A stretch of 64,000 nt of DNA from Planococcus citri (GCF_950023065.1 NC_088678.1:5942580-6006579); one strand, 5' to 3'; counted from the first letter of the stretch, positions 36,709 through 48,875 are shown. The notes: generated by a model from the sequence alone, not told the origin. Translations and numbers: made by a program.

Positions 36709-37674
36709 GGGTGGTTGCGGGTTAGATGCCGGTGCGGGTTAGATGCCGGTGTGGTCACCAATCGCTCCCTATCAACTCTTTCTGAAAACTGATTAGCACA
36801 GATTATACCTTAAGGTGAACATAGTTTATGTTAAAGTTTTGATCTGTGACGGTTATTGTTAACCTGGTTTGATATGCGAATGAAAAAATTTATGTAGCTA
36901 AAACCAGTGATACTTTTTTCAAGTAATTTTTGAAACGCATTTTTTCTCCAGAAAAAGTGTTTCAAAACTGCATGTAAGTATCTCACACATAAGTATATAC
37001 CTTGAACTAACATATTCAAGCAAATTTACAAAAATTTGTTTCAATTCTGGTATGAAAATTGACCTTGCAATCTGACCCATCATTTTGGGATAGATGCCGG
37101 TTTTTGTGAGCGGGATAGATGCCCATAGTAATTAAATGGGAGTGAGGAAGGTGAAATTTTTTTTTGGTAATACTGCGGCAAAAAGTCCAAAAATGATGGT
37201 TTTTTTAAATATTTTCAACTGGCGTGGTCAATTTTTGGAATTACATTCATTTTTAACATATATTGTCAATTCTCAAAAACACCTTTTTCATTTTTTTTAT
37301 TAATTAATCTTCCATTGTGAATTTTTGATGTTCATTTTATTTATTGTGCATGAAATAAAAGAATTTCATCGAATTCAATCTTCCAGGAGCCTTTTTTGGG
37401 GGGGTTTTGGGTAGTGGCATCTATCCCTCACCAAATCGGCATCTAACCCACACTGGGGGGATAGATGCCAGTAGGTGCGGGTTAGATGCCGGTCAAAAAG
37501 TGACCTTGTTTTTTTTTCAAATTGCAAAAAAACTACTGGATAAAAAAAATTACGCTTTTAGTATAATATAGAGGAATAATTGCTCTACCGATTCGCGCAA
37601 ATTTGAAATCATTTCAAAACCGCGACACACCGGCATCTAACCCCCGACTATGGGCATCTAACCCGCAACCACCC
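36709..37674. mobile_element. TA-flanked non-autonomous element, 966 bp
   Basis: Termini are GGGTGGTTGCGGGTTAGATG and its inverse. TA is duplicated on each side (36707-36708 and 37675-37676). Copy B of the duplication has the empty site AAAATATATCGATG at about 45223-45236. The phrase GGGTTAGATGCCGG or GGGATAGATGCC recurs at least eight times in both orientations near both ends. Confidence 0.85.
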
Positions 37675-37930
37675 TATCGATGTTGCGTTCATGGTCGTTG
37701 TTGATTGTGTTCTTTTTGGTCGGTGGTACTCAGTAGGGCCCCGCACCATAGCACCAGAAAAAAATAATGAAAGATGCATATGCATGTATGCAATGAAAGT
37801 TCTGTGAGATGAATATGTTCTAATTAATGTTATTTATTTGCTCTGTAACCAATATAATTAATATAGAATATTAGGTATTTAGAATATTTTTTTGTGTTGA
37901 ATAAAGTGTTAAAAAATCAGTTTGCAAATG

Positions 37931-38310
37931 AAGAGTGATATTCCAAAACTCGCTTTGTCCATTTTTATCAAAGTTGGGTTTTCAGTGGTACCTGGTAGAT
38001 GAAGTATTAACTCACATTCCTACATCATCAACCTACCAAAATGGGGTGTTAAACTCACCTAAATAGCCAATTCACTAAAAATTTAAAAAAAAATAACGTT
38101 CCAAAACGCGTTTTGTTCATTTTTATTAAAAATTTTTTCAGCAGTATTTAGTGGATGAAATGTATACCTACACTCCTACATCATAAATCCACCCAAATAA
38201 AGTGCTAAACTCGCCTAAAAAGCCAATTTACCCGTTTAAAGGGAAACTGTTTTTCCTCTCTCCTGAAAAGTTGTGAAAATGGACAAAGCGAGTTTTGGAA
38301 TATCACTCTT
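37931..38310. mobile_element. MITE with 6-bp duplication, 380 bp
   Basis: Ends are AAGAGTGATATTCCAAAACT and its inverse. CAAATG is duplicated (37925-37930 and 38311-38316); copy B has the empty site TTTGCAAATGTAATTA at about 45471. The interior is a diverged tandem doublet of about 155 bases (TTCCAAAACTCGCTTTGTCC and TTCCAAAACGCGTTTTGTTC). The superfamily is uncertain. Confidence 0.8.
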
Positions 38311-38373
38311 CAAATGTAATTACCCGACCTAAAAGTGAATAATCAATTATGCTGACAAACTGAATGTAGAATG

Positions 38374-38549
38374 AGATTATCTGAAGTTTGTGGCTCTAGT
38401 TGATACTGGAATATCACTAATTCTGGGACCAAACAATAATATTCTGTAAATACATACTAACAGCTAATTACATATAAAACTCTACAAGGAAGCTACAACT
38501 GGAGAATCTATGACAATGGGGACTTCTTCACTTTCACCATAGACAGCTA
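38374..38549 (+). pseudogene. Aspartic-peptidase-like fragment, copy 1
   Basis: The consensus of the family encodes FVALVDTGTSLILGPKDY followed by YKTLQGSYNW and FFTFTID; DTGTSLIxGP is the second active-site signature of A1 (pepsin/cathepsin D) peptidases. This copy has Ile for Thr in the signature and a stop codon in the frame. Equivalent fragments recur about ten more times to 55.1 kb; the main ones are listed below. Confidence 0.45.
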
Positions 38550-39141
38550 ATATTTCTCAAGTTCTTATTGTGCATTAGCCCCTACTAAACTTGACATTCA
38601 AAATCTCAGTCTCTAGGGTTTCTACTTCTAATCATTTAAGGAAATTTTCAACAATTGTCATGTAATTTTATGGTTGTATCTTATGCTGTTCCAGTGTTAT
38701 ACAGTTACAATGTAAGTATAATTATTTGTCATTTTGTTGGAATTTATTTGTAATATGCGATTGTCCGTGATAAAACCGACCATTGGTGGCAAAAATCAAA
38801 AAATAAGATACATATTTGATTTTTGTAACCTATGATCAAATGATTTCTTATAATTCAAGAATGCCAAGAGTATATCAAATATCGTAATGAGCAAAAATAG
38901 AAAGCAGACGAACCATCTTTGAGATGACTAACAGAATTGTCACAGGAACCCCAACATAATAAGTATTTTTTTTTTTTAAATGAAAATATTGTAAGTGAGT
39001 ATACATTGTCAAATATTGGGGTACACTTGTTGTACCCACTCTCACCACCTCTACATGCCGCAAGGCCTATATGATGGGCAAGAGTTGGTGGGTCTGGGGT
39101 CTTAATCTTAACACAGGGAAAGCCCCTGAACTGAGGATGGG

Positions 39142-39441
39142 TTGGCAGATCCTCTGCCAGCCCCAGAACCTCTAGTATGGGAGGAAGATGAAATAAATGT
39201 TATGGAGTATCCGCCTCAGGAGGAGCCAGAAAACGAATTCGTACCTAGCTATAGGCCAGGATATGAAAGAGAAAGCTGTTTGATATGTCTGAAGGCCACT
39301 GGGGAGCAGATCAAACTGGAACCCTGTGGTCATAACTCCTTCTGCCAGAGGTGTATCGCCATGCTAATCATGAACCGAAGATAGACATCCTGCCCATTAT
39401 GCAGGGCTAATATTGAAAAAATTGCCTTATTACTAGAGTAA
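39142..39441 (+). pseudogene. RING-finger ORF copy 1, one nonsense codon
   Basis: The frame encodes an acidic N-terminus (EEPENEFVPSYRPGYE) and a C3HC4 RING finger: CLIC, CGHNSFCQRC, then CPLC. TAG at 39382-39384 interrupts it seven residues before the last Cys pair, and the frame then runs to TAA at 39439. There is no ATG at the start of the frame; the first usable ATG is at 39199. RING proteins of this size are ubiquitin ligases or adaptors. The copy at 52576 keeps the whole finger. Confidence 0.6.
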
Positions 39442-39698
39442 GTTTGTATATATGTATGTTGTAAAATAAAAACACCAAAAAAATATATATATAAGTCTGA
39501 TAAATACTCCAAGTCCATAAAATGATCGTAAATAATTACGTTTGCAATGTATTTAAAAGTGCTGATTCGCCAAAATTCATTTAATGGTGAGAATAGCAAC
39601 TTTTTAAAATTTTTCCTACGTAATATTATGCAATTTGTTTAACATAGATGTAAGGAAAATAGTATAAGCTTGAAAAATGAAGGAAAAAGTATTTTCAG

Positions 39699-40412
39699 AT
39701 GAATCCAGCCAAAATAACACTTGCATTGATGATCTTTCAAGCCATTTCAGCAGACCACCTCAAAATCAAAATTGTCCCTGGATCATACCTCTCAGAAGTA
39801 CAGAATGTGGTCACCTATGACAGCTCAATTCCACTCAAGTATATGTTCACTCATGACCTCAGAATCATGGAGAAAAGAAGAGTAGATGTGTGTTCAAAAT
39901 CCATAGTATGTTCTACAACAGACCTTGGAAAAGCTCTAATGGACATTAAAAAAGCAATGACTCATCATATCAAATCCATCCAGTTTGATCTCAGCAACAG
40001 CCTACCCAAGGAAAAAGTGAAGAGAGGAGTTCAATTTATGGGCGATTTTCTCAACTTTTGCTGCAATGCCATTACCAAAAAAGAAGTTTACCCACTATAT
40101 GAAAACGAAAGCAAGATCCTGGAAAAATATGAAAATGTGAGAGAAGCAATCCTCAAGGACCATGCCGACCTCATTACCATAACCACAACCCTAAACCACT
40201 TTTCCGAAAACATATATGAAAATTTTGAAAATATTACCAAAGTAGTCAGACAAGTAGGACTGGATCTGGACAAAGAAAAAGAAGAACAGGCTTATAATGA
40301 GAGATTCATGTACATGGTCAATTGGTCACAGATAACCTCATGGAAATGTCACACTCCATGTATTATAATGACATCTATACTCACTGCTCAGCACACAGAT
40401 TACCCATTTTAA
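39699..40412 (+). pseudogene. Envelope (F-like) protein relic
   Basis: The frame encodes 237 residues: a hydrophobic start resembling a signal peptide (MNPAKITLALMIFQAISA), an ectodomain segment, a basic furin-like site (KVKR then Gly) near residue 108, a fusion-peptide-like stretch after it, and a helical, Leu/Ile-spaced region. This is the layout of insect retrovirus (errantivirus) and baculovirus-F-like envelopes, which are normally about 500 aa or more. It stops before a membrane anchor, so it is truncated and presumably non-functional. A shorter sister copy is fused to a RING relic at 46309-46788. Confidence 0.55.
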
Positions 40413-40539
40413 TCTTACCCCTCAGAGACTTGGAGACAGAATGTTCAAGCTGATTTATAAATACAATGAAGAAATAATCTTGGATATATCTACCAAACAT
40501 GTATCAACCTGGTGTATTTTCCATACACCTGGAAAACCA

Positions 40540-40690
40540 CATGGCTGGTATTCCTCAAAAACTAGGAAAAGATCCAAATAATGCCAAATTGCATCGACCT
40601 ATCTGCCTATTAAAAACAATGGGCAAAATATATGAGAAAATACTACATAAGAGAATTATGACATACCTTTGGCATTTCACCTTGTAATAT
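40540..40690 (+). pseudogene. LINE reverse transcriptase fragment
   Basis: About 40 codons encode a segment like GKDPNNAKLHRPICLL followed by GKIYEKILHKRI, which matches the N-terminal RT motifs of jockey/R1-like LINEs (KPGKDP..YRPISLL..GKIxEK). Nothing else of the LINE is visible beside it. Confidence 0.55.
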
Positions 40691-41004
40691 GTAAATTCAG
40701 AGGAAAATGAAACCATTATTCTCAATGAAAAATATTGAGGTGTCATAAACATCCTACAAACATTCCAAAAATGTATATATGTACATATAATCATAATCCC
40801 ACTTCCAGAAAAATTTCATAAAAATAATAACTAGCCAAAATATCCTGTGAATTTTGGACAAAGCTTTCATAATAAAATCTACAAAAGAATTTTTGAGAAA
40901 ATACAATTAAATCAACAGAAAGTACGTAGGTACATATATAATTAAAGCTTCTCTACCCCTACAGCAAATATCAAGCTGTTGGATTGATATGTTGCTAATT
41001 GAAA

Positions 41005-41278
41005 TAGAATTAGAGTGTTTTGGAGAATTTGGTCCCAAGACTATCTAAGCCAACTGCGTTCTCACACCGAGTGGCAGGACAAACAACTGAACTTCAAAGT
41101 AGGAGATGTAGTTTTGCTCTGAAAAATGAATACAGAACCATGTCAATGGGATTGTGCAATAATCAAGAAGACATTCTCCACCAAAAGCAGTTTAGTCCCT
41201 ACTGTCAAAATTTGAACACCTGATCATGTCTCAAAGGTTGTGCCAATCCAGCAGATTGTTCCACTGCCAGCTGAATAA
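41005..41278 (+). pseudogene. BEL/Pao integrase C-terminal fragment
   Basis: One frame reads VFWRIWSQDYLSQL, then VGDVVLL and later a short tail with VPIQQIVPLPAE. This is the conserved end of BEL/Pao Pol (FWxRWSxEYL, GDxVLL). A stop codon follows VGDVVLL. No LTR of this element is seen. Confidence 0.6.
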
Positions 41279-41469
41279 TTATTTTATTGATGTATTCATT
41301 GTCATATATTACGATTTCTATTGCACTGGGATTATAATTTATGAATTGCTTCATTTTTATTATACTTAGGGTTTATGTTTTGATTAAATTTGCCCTAAAA
41401 GCATTTCGTTCGATACGTACATCTTTTTATGCAAGCTCAGCAATATTTTGCATTCAAATGCATCATGTT

Positions 41470-41660
41470 TGATCCGTTGATGATATTGGAACTAAAAATT
41501 TATAGAAAAAAAAGGTACAAACCTGGCATAAAATAAGATCTCTTAATATTCTTGTGGCTCTATGAATAATTCATCGCCTTTCCATCTCTGCAAATACACT
41601 CAAATGATTTCTACAGCACTGTACCATAAGCTAGATCCTAATTGCACATTGAAAATCAAA
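41470..41660 (-). pseudogene. Degraded copy of the 30.1 kb exon-like segment
   Basis: Related by eye to 30100-30290 (shared CATCGCCTTTCCATC and ACCATAAGCTAGATCCTAAT), with stops and indels in all frames. It belongs to copy A; its partner in copy B is near 47590-47790. Confidence 0.5.
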
Positions 41661-42169
41661 TCTTTATTAGGATCAGACGCAGAATTGAGTAAGTAAGCAT
41701 GATGAACGAATTTCTATGCGATTTTATTATCAGGGTCTTTGTAATCTGTGAACAAATCAATATTTGTGATAAAATCGTCACATTCAAGTACATAGCTACA
41801 TACATCAAATTTTCAAACATCATTACTTGTACATTAAAAAACGACTTCTTTTGCAATACAAAATCATATCTCAGTTGGTTAACAAATTGTGCTTGTCTGT
41901 TTAGCTATGTACCTGGAATATCCTGCCCCGTGCCTAGGAGTCTGGAAGAAGTTCAGAAAAAAGAAATTATGAAATCTCCTTATATCCAATAGATGCAAAA
42001 TACAGAGCAGTATTCTGTGAATTAGCAGATAAATGTTCTAATCAATGTAATCTGTTTGCTCTGTCATCAATATAATTAATACTATATTTATACTTAAAAT
42101 ATTTTTTTAGGTTGAATAAAGTGTTGAAAAATCAGTTTGCAAATTTGTCAGTGAAATATTTGAAGTGAA

Positions 42170-42680
42170 GATGGAGAAATCCAATTTGCAACCTCAACAG
42201 AAAGTATGATTGAAGCTTCTTGTTCAGGATCACAAACTGGTGCTTGAAAATTTGTTGAAGAATAGCCCACCAATGAGTGCACAACAGAGGGTGATGGCAG
42301 CAAGCCAGGAGAGAGATAGAGGAAGACAATATGGATTGAGACTATAGCATGATGTAGAAGATCTGAGAAAATGGAAGATGAAGAAGAGAGGGAACATGAG
42401 GAAAGGATCCTCTAACCACCAAAACAATGAAAATGAAGTAATCAGCATTTATTTGGGCAAAAACGAAGTATTCTCTACCCCAAGCCAAGCCACCCTGCCT
42501 GAAACTGAGCCTGAGGAAGTGAGGAGAGAGAAAAAGGTGATCCGAAGTGCAGTGTCTGCCAACATAAGGCAGATCAATTTAGAAAAGTGTGGCAATGCAA
42601 AGATGTGTAGGAGGTACATGGGCCATACCCAGAGAAATCTTCACATGAAGAAAAAAAACGAATTTAAATTTAAAACATGA
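42170..42680 (+). pseudogene. Gag-like or accessory ORF relic, copy A
   Basis: From ATG at 42170 a short frame (EKSNLQPQQKV) meets stops, then continues in pieces; the longest intact part is 42378-42680, Glu/Arg/Asn-rich with CGNAKMCRRYMGHTQ. The partner at 48271-48741 is similarly broken. A coiled, charged protein next to env and protease-like pieces could be a capsid, but I see no Gag signature. Confidence 0.35.
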
Positions 42681-42771
42681 TGAAAATTAAAATTCCCAAA
42701 TAACATTTACCCCAACAACAATATCTACACACCATACAATTAATTCTGGGGCCAAGGAAACTACAGCTGGA

Positions 42772-42837
42772 GATTATCTGAAGTTTGTAGCTCTAGTTGA
42801 TACTGGAACATCACAAATTCTGAGGCCAAAGGACTAT
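42772..42837 (+). pseudogene. Aspartic-peptidase-like fragment, copy 2
   Basis: Encodes DYLKFVALVDTGTSQILRPK, then is cut by the solo LTR inserted at 42837. The sister at 48876 is uninterrupted. Confidence 0.45.
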
Positions 42838-43302
42838 GTCACGTACAGAAATGCGACGAATTGTATAAAAAAACATCACGAAAAATTCCACAACAAAAGT
42901 ACCAATATGTGGTTCGATTCATAAACATAACGGTACATTCGCACGTTCAAGGGCGAGGTGGATAGCCCAAGCACAGTGCCAGGCGCTAAGTAATATTTAG
43001 TCGCGAAAAAATAGCCACAGTAGAAGAACTATCCGCCTCCTGGTAATGACAATCGAATATAATTGAATTGAATCGTGTACCTACATTGTATCGAAAATTG
43101 AGTAAACTTTTATGTAACCTGTATTTAATTGGAGGAAATATTTATCTTATTCGAATGCGTTTAAATATATGATAATTTTGGTGATTGTGATGTTCGTGTC
43201 GATAATACTGTTGAGTGACTTATGATCTATTTGCTCGAAGTACATTGTGTGTAAAGTCGAATATATTATTCTCCAATTTGGAATCGAAGGGGCGAAGCTA
43301 CA
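42837..43302. mobile_element. Solo LTR, 466 bp, with proven empty site
   Basis: Ends are TGTCACG and GCTACA. A 5-bp target duplication, GACTA, flanks it (42832-42836 and 43303-43307), and copy B reads GGACTATAATCTG without it near 48938. TG...CA ends plus a 5-bp duplication are diagnostic of an LTR left by recombination. It does not resemble the candidate LTR of the giant element or the copia-like LTR. Confidence 0.8.
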
Positions 43303-44202
43303 GACTATAATCTGTATAATATACTAATAGCTACACAACCCTACAAGAAATGGAGATTATCTCAAGTTTACAGCTCACATAGATAGCGGAGCATCAATTC
43401 TGGGGCCTGCTACAACTGGAGATTATCTGAAGTTGGTAGCTCTATGTGGTTGATACTGGAACATCACAAACTCTGGGGCCAAAGGACTATAGGTATTCTG
43501 TTTAATACTAACAGCTATAAAACTATGAGGAAGATACAACTGGAGAATTTATAGCAATAAAAACTTCTTCACTTTCACTATAGACAGCTAATAATACTCA
43601 AGTTCTCACTGTCATTGTGCAACAACCCCTTCTAGACTTGACATTCAAATTTTCTATCCCATACTTAGTTTCAAGTCATTTAAGGAAATTTTCAACGATT
43701 CTCATGTAATTTCTAGTTATATCTTACTTACTTATGCTATTCAGGTATTATACAGTTACAATGTATTAATTATTATTTGTCATTTTGTTGTAATTTATTC
43801 GTATTATAATTATTTATTAATTTTTTTAAATAATTTAAAAATTCTACATTGCTGCGTATTGCTATGGCTGATTTACAGCATAACAACACAATAACTCAAC
43901 TATTGGGGAAATATTTGCAGTATGCAAATATAGGTAGAGAGATGGCCAACAAACCAAAACAAGGTATAGGTAGAACTATGCACTTGCCAGGTTTGTGACC
44001 AGCGGCAAGAAAATATAATCATAACATTAAGACAACATGTTAGTTGTTAAGCCTAAATTATCCATATAAATATAAGCCAATTTGTAGCTTAATTTATCAT
44101 TTTGTACATTCAGTATTATCTGTGAATATACCTTGTGGAAAGTACACTTGTGTTATTCCAAATTTCAAGGAAAGAAGTATCATCTCATATCTAGGAGATG
44201 AA

Positions 44203-44432
44203 ATGGAAGAAGAATTTGTCCCCAGATACCATAATATAAAAAAGAAAAATGTTTCATTTGCTTGGAACAAACAGGCGAGCAAGTCGAACTTGAACCTTGC
44301 AATCATAATGCATTTTGCCAGAAATGCATAGCCAGTCTCATCATGGATAAGAGGAAAACTCCTTGCCCTATTTGTCAGGAAATTATAGAAAAACTTATAT
44401 TCTTATTAGATAAATATTTCTCAAAAAAATAG
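44203..44432 (+). pseudogene. RING-finger relic, copy 2
   Basis: The finger is complete in one frame: CFIC, then CNHNAFCQKC, then CPIC, ending with TAG at 44430. The upstream acidic part (MEEEFVPRY) is in another frame, a one-base shift relative to copies 1 and 5. A second RING lineage, closer to copy 4 at 50192 than to copies 1, 3 and 5. Confidence 0.6.
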
Positions 44433-44439
44433 AAACAGA

Positions 44440-45206
44440 AAACATAATAGCTGAAGCTAAGTTATTTTATAAGTCAGGAAAATAATGCTGACAAACTTAA
44501 TGTAGAATGAGATTATCTGAAGTTTGTGGCTCTAGTTGATACTGGTACATCACTAATTCTGGGGCCAAAGGATAATATGTATTCTGTATTAACAGCTACA
44601 TACATAATATATAGGCACACGGCAGGCTTATGAGCCAATTTTTCAAAATTTCAAAATTTTAAAAATCATTTTCAATTTCTGTTCTAATTAACTAATCAAA
44701 ATTCTAATTGCACAGTCATTGAAATATATAATTTATCTGTATCAAGAAACAGAATAAAAAATTTTTGGAGAAAATTGTTTCAAAAAAATTTTAAAATTTT
44801 TTGTACTATATTGAATTTTGTGAAAATTGCTTGGTTGTCAAAAAGTCTGAACCACATCAAAATTTTTGGTATCAACAGTATTCCCATAGAGCAATAAAAT
44901 GCAGAAAAATCATTAGTCAAATTTATCATCGTGCATACCCAATTTCAACAGGGCATTGGGTATGCCGACCAGTGCTTCCTATTATATAGGCCTCACGTTA
45001 ATACTACATCTAGCGAACATCTCTGAGAAACATTTGGTGCGCGCAGCTAACTTTGACAAAACTAGTTTGAAACAGGTGGCTGACTTGTTATGTAAGATTA
45101 ACCTTTAACAAGTGAGCCAGGCTGGTAAACCTACTGGTTCACTTCTTACACTTCTTATGCAAAATTAACCCATACATGGGTTCATAAGCGTGCTATATAT
45201 ATACTT
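44440..45206. other. Junction between duplication copies
   Basis: Holds another aspartic-peptidase-like fragment (44508-44580), then about 600 bases of A/T-rich DNA with loosely inverted ends (GCTTATGAGCC near 44626 and GGTTCATAAGC near 45180). This may be one more non-autonomous element, but I cannot define its termini. Confidence 0.4.
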
Positions 45207-46308
45207 CTGCAATATGACACATAAAATATATCGATGTTGCGTTCATGGTCGTTGTTGATTGTGTTCTTTTTGGTTGGTGGTATTCGGTAGGGCCCCGCAC
45301 CATAGCACCAGAAAAAAATAATGAAAGATGCGTATGCTGTATGCAATGAAAGTTCTGTGAAATGAATATGTTCTAATTAATGTTATTTATTTGCTCTGTA
45401 ACCAATATAATTAATATAGAATATTATTTAGAATATTTTTTTGTGTTGAATAAAGTGTTAAAAAATCAGTTTGCAAATGTAATTATCTGACCTAAAAGTG
45501 AATAATCAATTATGCTGACAAACTGAATGTCGAATGAGATTATCTGAAGTTTGTGGCTCTAGTTGATATTGGAATATCACTAATTCTGGGACCAAATGAT
45601 AATATTCTGTAAATACATACTAACAGCTAATTACATATAAAACTCTACAAGGAAGCTACAACTGGAGAATCTATAGCAATGGGGACTTCTTCACTTTCAC
45701 CATAGACAGCTAATAATTCTCAAGTTCTCATTGTGCATTAGCCCCTACTAAACTTGACATTCAAAATCTCAGTCTCTAGGGTTTCTACTTCTAGTCATTT
45801 AAGGAAATTTTCAACAATTGTCATGTAATTTTATGGTTGTATCTTATGCTGTGCCAGTGTTATACAGTTACAATGTAAGTATAATTATTTGTCATTTTGT
45901 TGGAATTTATTTGTAATATGTGATTGTCAGTGATAAAACCAACCATCCTTGGCAAAACTCAAAAAATAAGATACAGATTTAATTTTTGTAACCTATGATC
46001 AAATGATTTCTTGTAATTCAAGAATGCCAAGAGTAACTATATCAAATATCGTAATGAGCAAAAATAGAAAGCAGACGAACCATCTTTGAGACTAACAGAA
46101 TTGTCACAGGAACCCCAACATAATAAGTATTTTTTTTAAAATGAAAATATTGTAAGTGAGTATACATTGTCAAATATCGGGGTACACCTTGTTGTACCCA
46201 CTCTCACCACCTCTACATGCCGCAAGGCTTATATGATGGGCAAGAGTTGGTGGGTCTGGGGTCTTAATCTTAACTTAGAACAGGGAAAGCCCCTGAACTG
46301 AGGATGGG

Positions 46309-46788
46309 TTGGCAGATCCTCTGCCAGCCCCAGAACCTCTAGTATGGGAGGAAGATGAAATAAATGTTATGGAGTATCCGCCTCAGGAGGAGCCAGAAAA
46401 CGAATTCGTATCTGGCTATAGGCCAGGATATGAAAGAGAAAGCTGTTCGATATGTCTGGAGGCCATAGGGGAGCAGATCAAACTGGAACCCTGTGGTCAT
46501 AACTCCTTCTGCCAGAGGTGTATTGCCATGCTAATCATGACCCGAAGACAGACATCCTGCCCATTATTTCAATTTATGGGTGATTTTCTCAACTTTTGCT
46601 GCAATGCCATTACCAAAAAAGAAGTTTATCCATTATATGAAAATGAAAACAAAATCCAAGAAAAATATGAAAATGTGAGAGAAGCAATCCTCAAGGACCA
46701 TGCCAACCTGATTACCATAACCACAACCCTCAACCACTTTTCCAAAAACATATACAAAAATTTTGAAAACATCACGAAAGTGTTATGA
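46309..46788 (+). pseudogene. RING copy 3 fused to envelope relic
   Basis: The first 87 codons are the RING ORF (CSIC, CGHNSFCQRC) up to CPL, where the last Cys is lost; then the frame passes directly into the envelope-like segment starting at its fusion-peptide-like part and stops at 46786. Compared with copy A, about 620 bases (from inside the RING to inside env) are deleted, and the two frames happen to join. The result is an accidental fusion, not a functional envelope: it has no signal peptide, cleavage site or anchor. Confidence 0.65.
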
Positions 46789-46869
46789 CAAGTAGGACTG
46801 GATTTAGACAAAGAAAAAGAGGAAACAGCTTACAATGAGAGATTCATGTATATGGTCTCAAAAAATTAG

Positions 46870-47390
46870 AGAAATTCCGCTGAAATTTAAAAAGTTTAAA
46901 AATTTGATCAAAAGTAGAAAAACTCCTTCAAAAAAATTGAAGAGTAAAAAGCATTAAAATTTATTTTAAAAAGATGTCTTAAGAATGTCATTATGTGAAA
47001 TAAACTTGTGTGTAAATTTTGTGAAACGTTTTCATTATTTAACTCGTTGTTCTACAATGAAAATTGATACAATCGATCTAGTTTGAATTCAACCAAAATT
47101 TGAAGAAATTAGTTACAAATTTTTCCTTGAAAAGAAAAATGTGGATTCTCTTTGTGAGAACTTTAATTCAAACAATTTAACTTGAAGTTTGAAATTACCT
47201 ACATTTAAAAAATGTGAATCAAAAATTAGGTAATGAAAAAATATGTAGATTGTAGAGTGAGAGAAAGTTTTTCAAAATAGAACAAAAAACTTGCTCACAA
47301 AACAACCTAAAAATAAGTTATCAAAGTTTTTTGAACCGAATAACGTTCTCAAAATTCTGAATTATTATGCAAAAAAAAAAAAAAATCAAT
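46870..47390. repeat. Duplicate of the A-rich block, copia insertion site empty
   Basis: Parallels 24500-24640 and 25340-25789 with a gap of about 700 bases. Across 47362-47395 it runs from TTCTGAATTATTATGC through an A run to TCAATTTGAC, exactly the two flanks of the copia-like element at 25789 and 29805. Confidence 0.75.
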
Positions 47391-47429
47391 TTGACATGAA
47401 GTATAAAAACGTTGATTTCTTTTTTTGAA

Positions 47430-47790
47430 TCAGATAAACAAAAATACGAACCCATCTGCCAAAGGCGAAGCTAAAATACGCAAGCGGAGCAGAGTCCAGT
47501 AGTTTGACATTTCCAATATCCAGGAACCCACATTTTTGGCAATGCTGCAGATCAAACAGAAATAAATTAACACAGTGAAATAAAATTGAATGTGTTTGAT
47601 CCTTTGATGATGTTGGAACTAAAAATTTATAGAAAAAAAGGTACAAACCTGGCATAAAATAAGATCTCTTAATATTCTTGTGGCTCATATGAATAATTCA
47701 TCGCCTTTCCATCTTTGCAAATACACTCAAATGATTTCTACAGCACTGTACCATAAGCTAGATCCTAATTGCACATTGAAAATCAAATCT
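47430..47790 (-). pseudogene. Degraded copy of the exon-like segments
   Basis: Minus-strand partner of 29877-30276, with both segments (VKLLDSAPLAYFSFAFGR-type end, and the CATCGCCTTTCCATC part), a shortened intron-like gap and stops in the frame. Clearly a pseudogene copy. Confidence 0.5.
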
Positions 47791-48270
47791 TTATTAGGAT
47801 CAGATGTAGAATTGAGTAAGTAAGCATGATGAACGAATTTCTATGTGATTTTATTATCAGGGTCTTTGTAATCTGTGAACAAATCAATATTTGTGATAAA
47901 ATCGTCACATTCAAGTACATAGCTACATACATCAAATTTTCAAACATCATTACTTGTACATTAAAAAACGACTTCTTTCGCAATACAAAATCATATCTCG
48001 GTTGATTAACAAATTGTGCTTGTCTGTTTAGCTATGTACCTGGAATATCCTGCCCCATGCATGGTAGTCTGGAAGAAACTCAGAAAAAAGAAATTATGAA
48101 ATCTCCTTCTATCCAATAGATGCACAGATAAATGTTCTAATTAATGTAATCTGTTTGCTCTGTCATCAATATAATTAATACTATATTTATACTTAAAATA
48201 TTTTTTTAGGTTGAATAAAGTGTTAGAAAATCAGTTTGCAAATTTGTCAGTGAAATATAATTGAAGTGAA

Positions 48271-48741
48271 GATGGAGAAATCCAATTTGCAACCTCAACA
48301 GAAAGTATGATTGAAGCTTCCTGTTCAGGATCACAAACCGGTGCTTGAAAAATTGTTGGAGAATAGCCCACCAATGAGTGCAGACATTCAACAGATGGTG
48401 ATGGCAGCAAGCCAGGAGAGAGATAGAGGAAGACAATATGGATTGAGACTACTTTAGCATGTGTAGAAGATCTGAGAAAATGGAAGATGAAGACGAGAGG
48501 GAACATGAGGAAAGGATCCTCTAACCACCAAAACAATGAAAATGAAGTAATCAGAATTTATTCGGGCAAAAACGAAGTATTCTCTACCCCAAGCCAAGCC
48601 ACCCTGCCTGAAACTGAGCCTGAGGAAGTGAGGAGAGAGAAAAAGGTGATCCGAAGTGCAGTGTTTGCCAACATAAGACAGATCAATTTAGAAAAGTGTG
48701 GCAATGCAAAGATGTGTAGGAGGTACATGGGCCGTACCTAG
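48271..48741 (+). pseudogene. Gag-like or accessory ORF relic, copy B
   Basis: Partner of 42170-42680, with the same early stop after EKSNLQPQQKV and the same open part (48487-48741) ending at CGNAKMCRRYMGRT. Shared stops show it was already broken before duplication. Confidence 0.35.
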
Positions 48742-48875
48742 AGAAATCTTCACATGAAGAAAAAAAAACGAACTTAAATTTAAAACATTATGAAAATAAA
48801 AATTCCCAAATAACATTTACCCCAACAACAATACACACCATACTATTAATTCTGGGGCCAAGGAAACTACAGCCG

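Larger units (their letters stand above)
37675..44470. repeat. Segmental duplication, copy A
   Basis: Matches copy B (about 45207-50480) in the same order and orientation: the CGATGTTGCGTTCATGGTCG start, the aspartic-peptidase-like fragment, the RING ORF, envelope relic, minus-strand pseudo-exon, the gag-like ORF and a second RING relic. Copy A carries insertions absent from B (37931-38310 and 42837-43302), while B has deletions (in RING-env and after the envelope relic). The level of divergence varies along the block. Confidence 0.8.

Noticed and set aside
44612..45205. Possible further inverted-repeat element at the A/B junction
   Set aside because: The candidate ends match only in part and no target duplication or empty site could be fixed.
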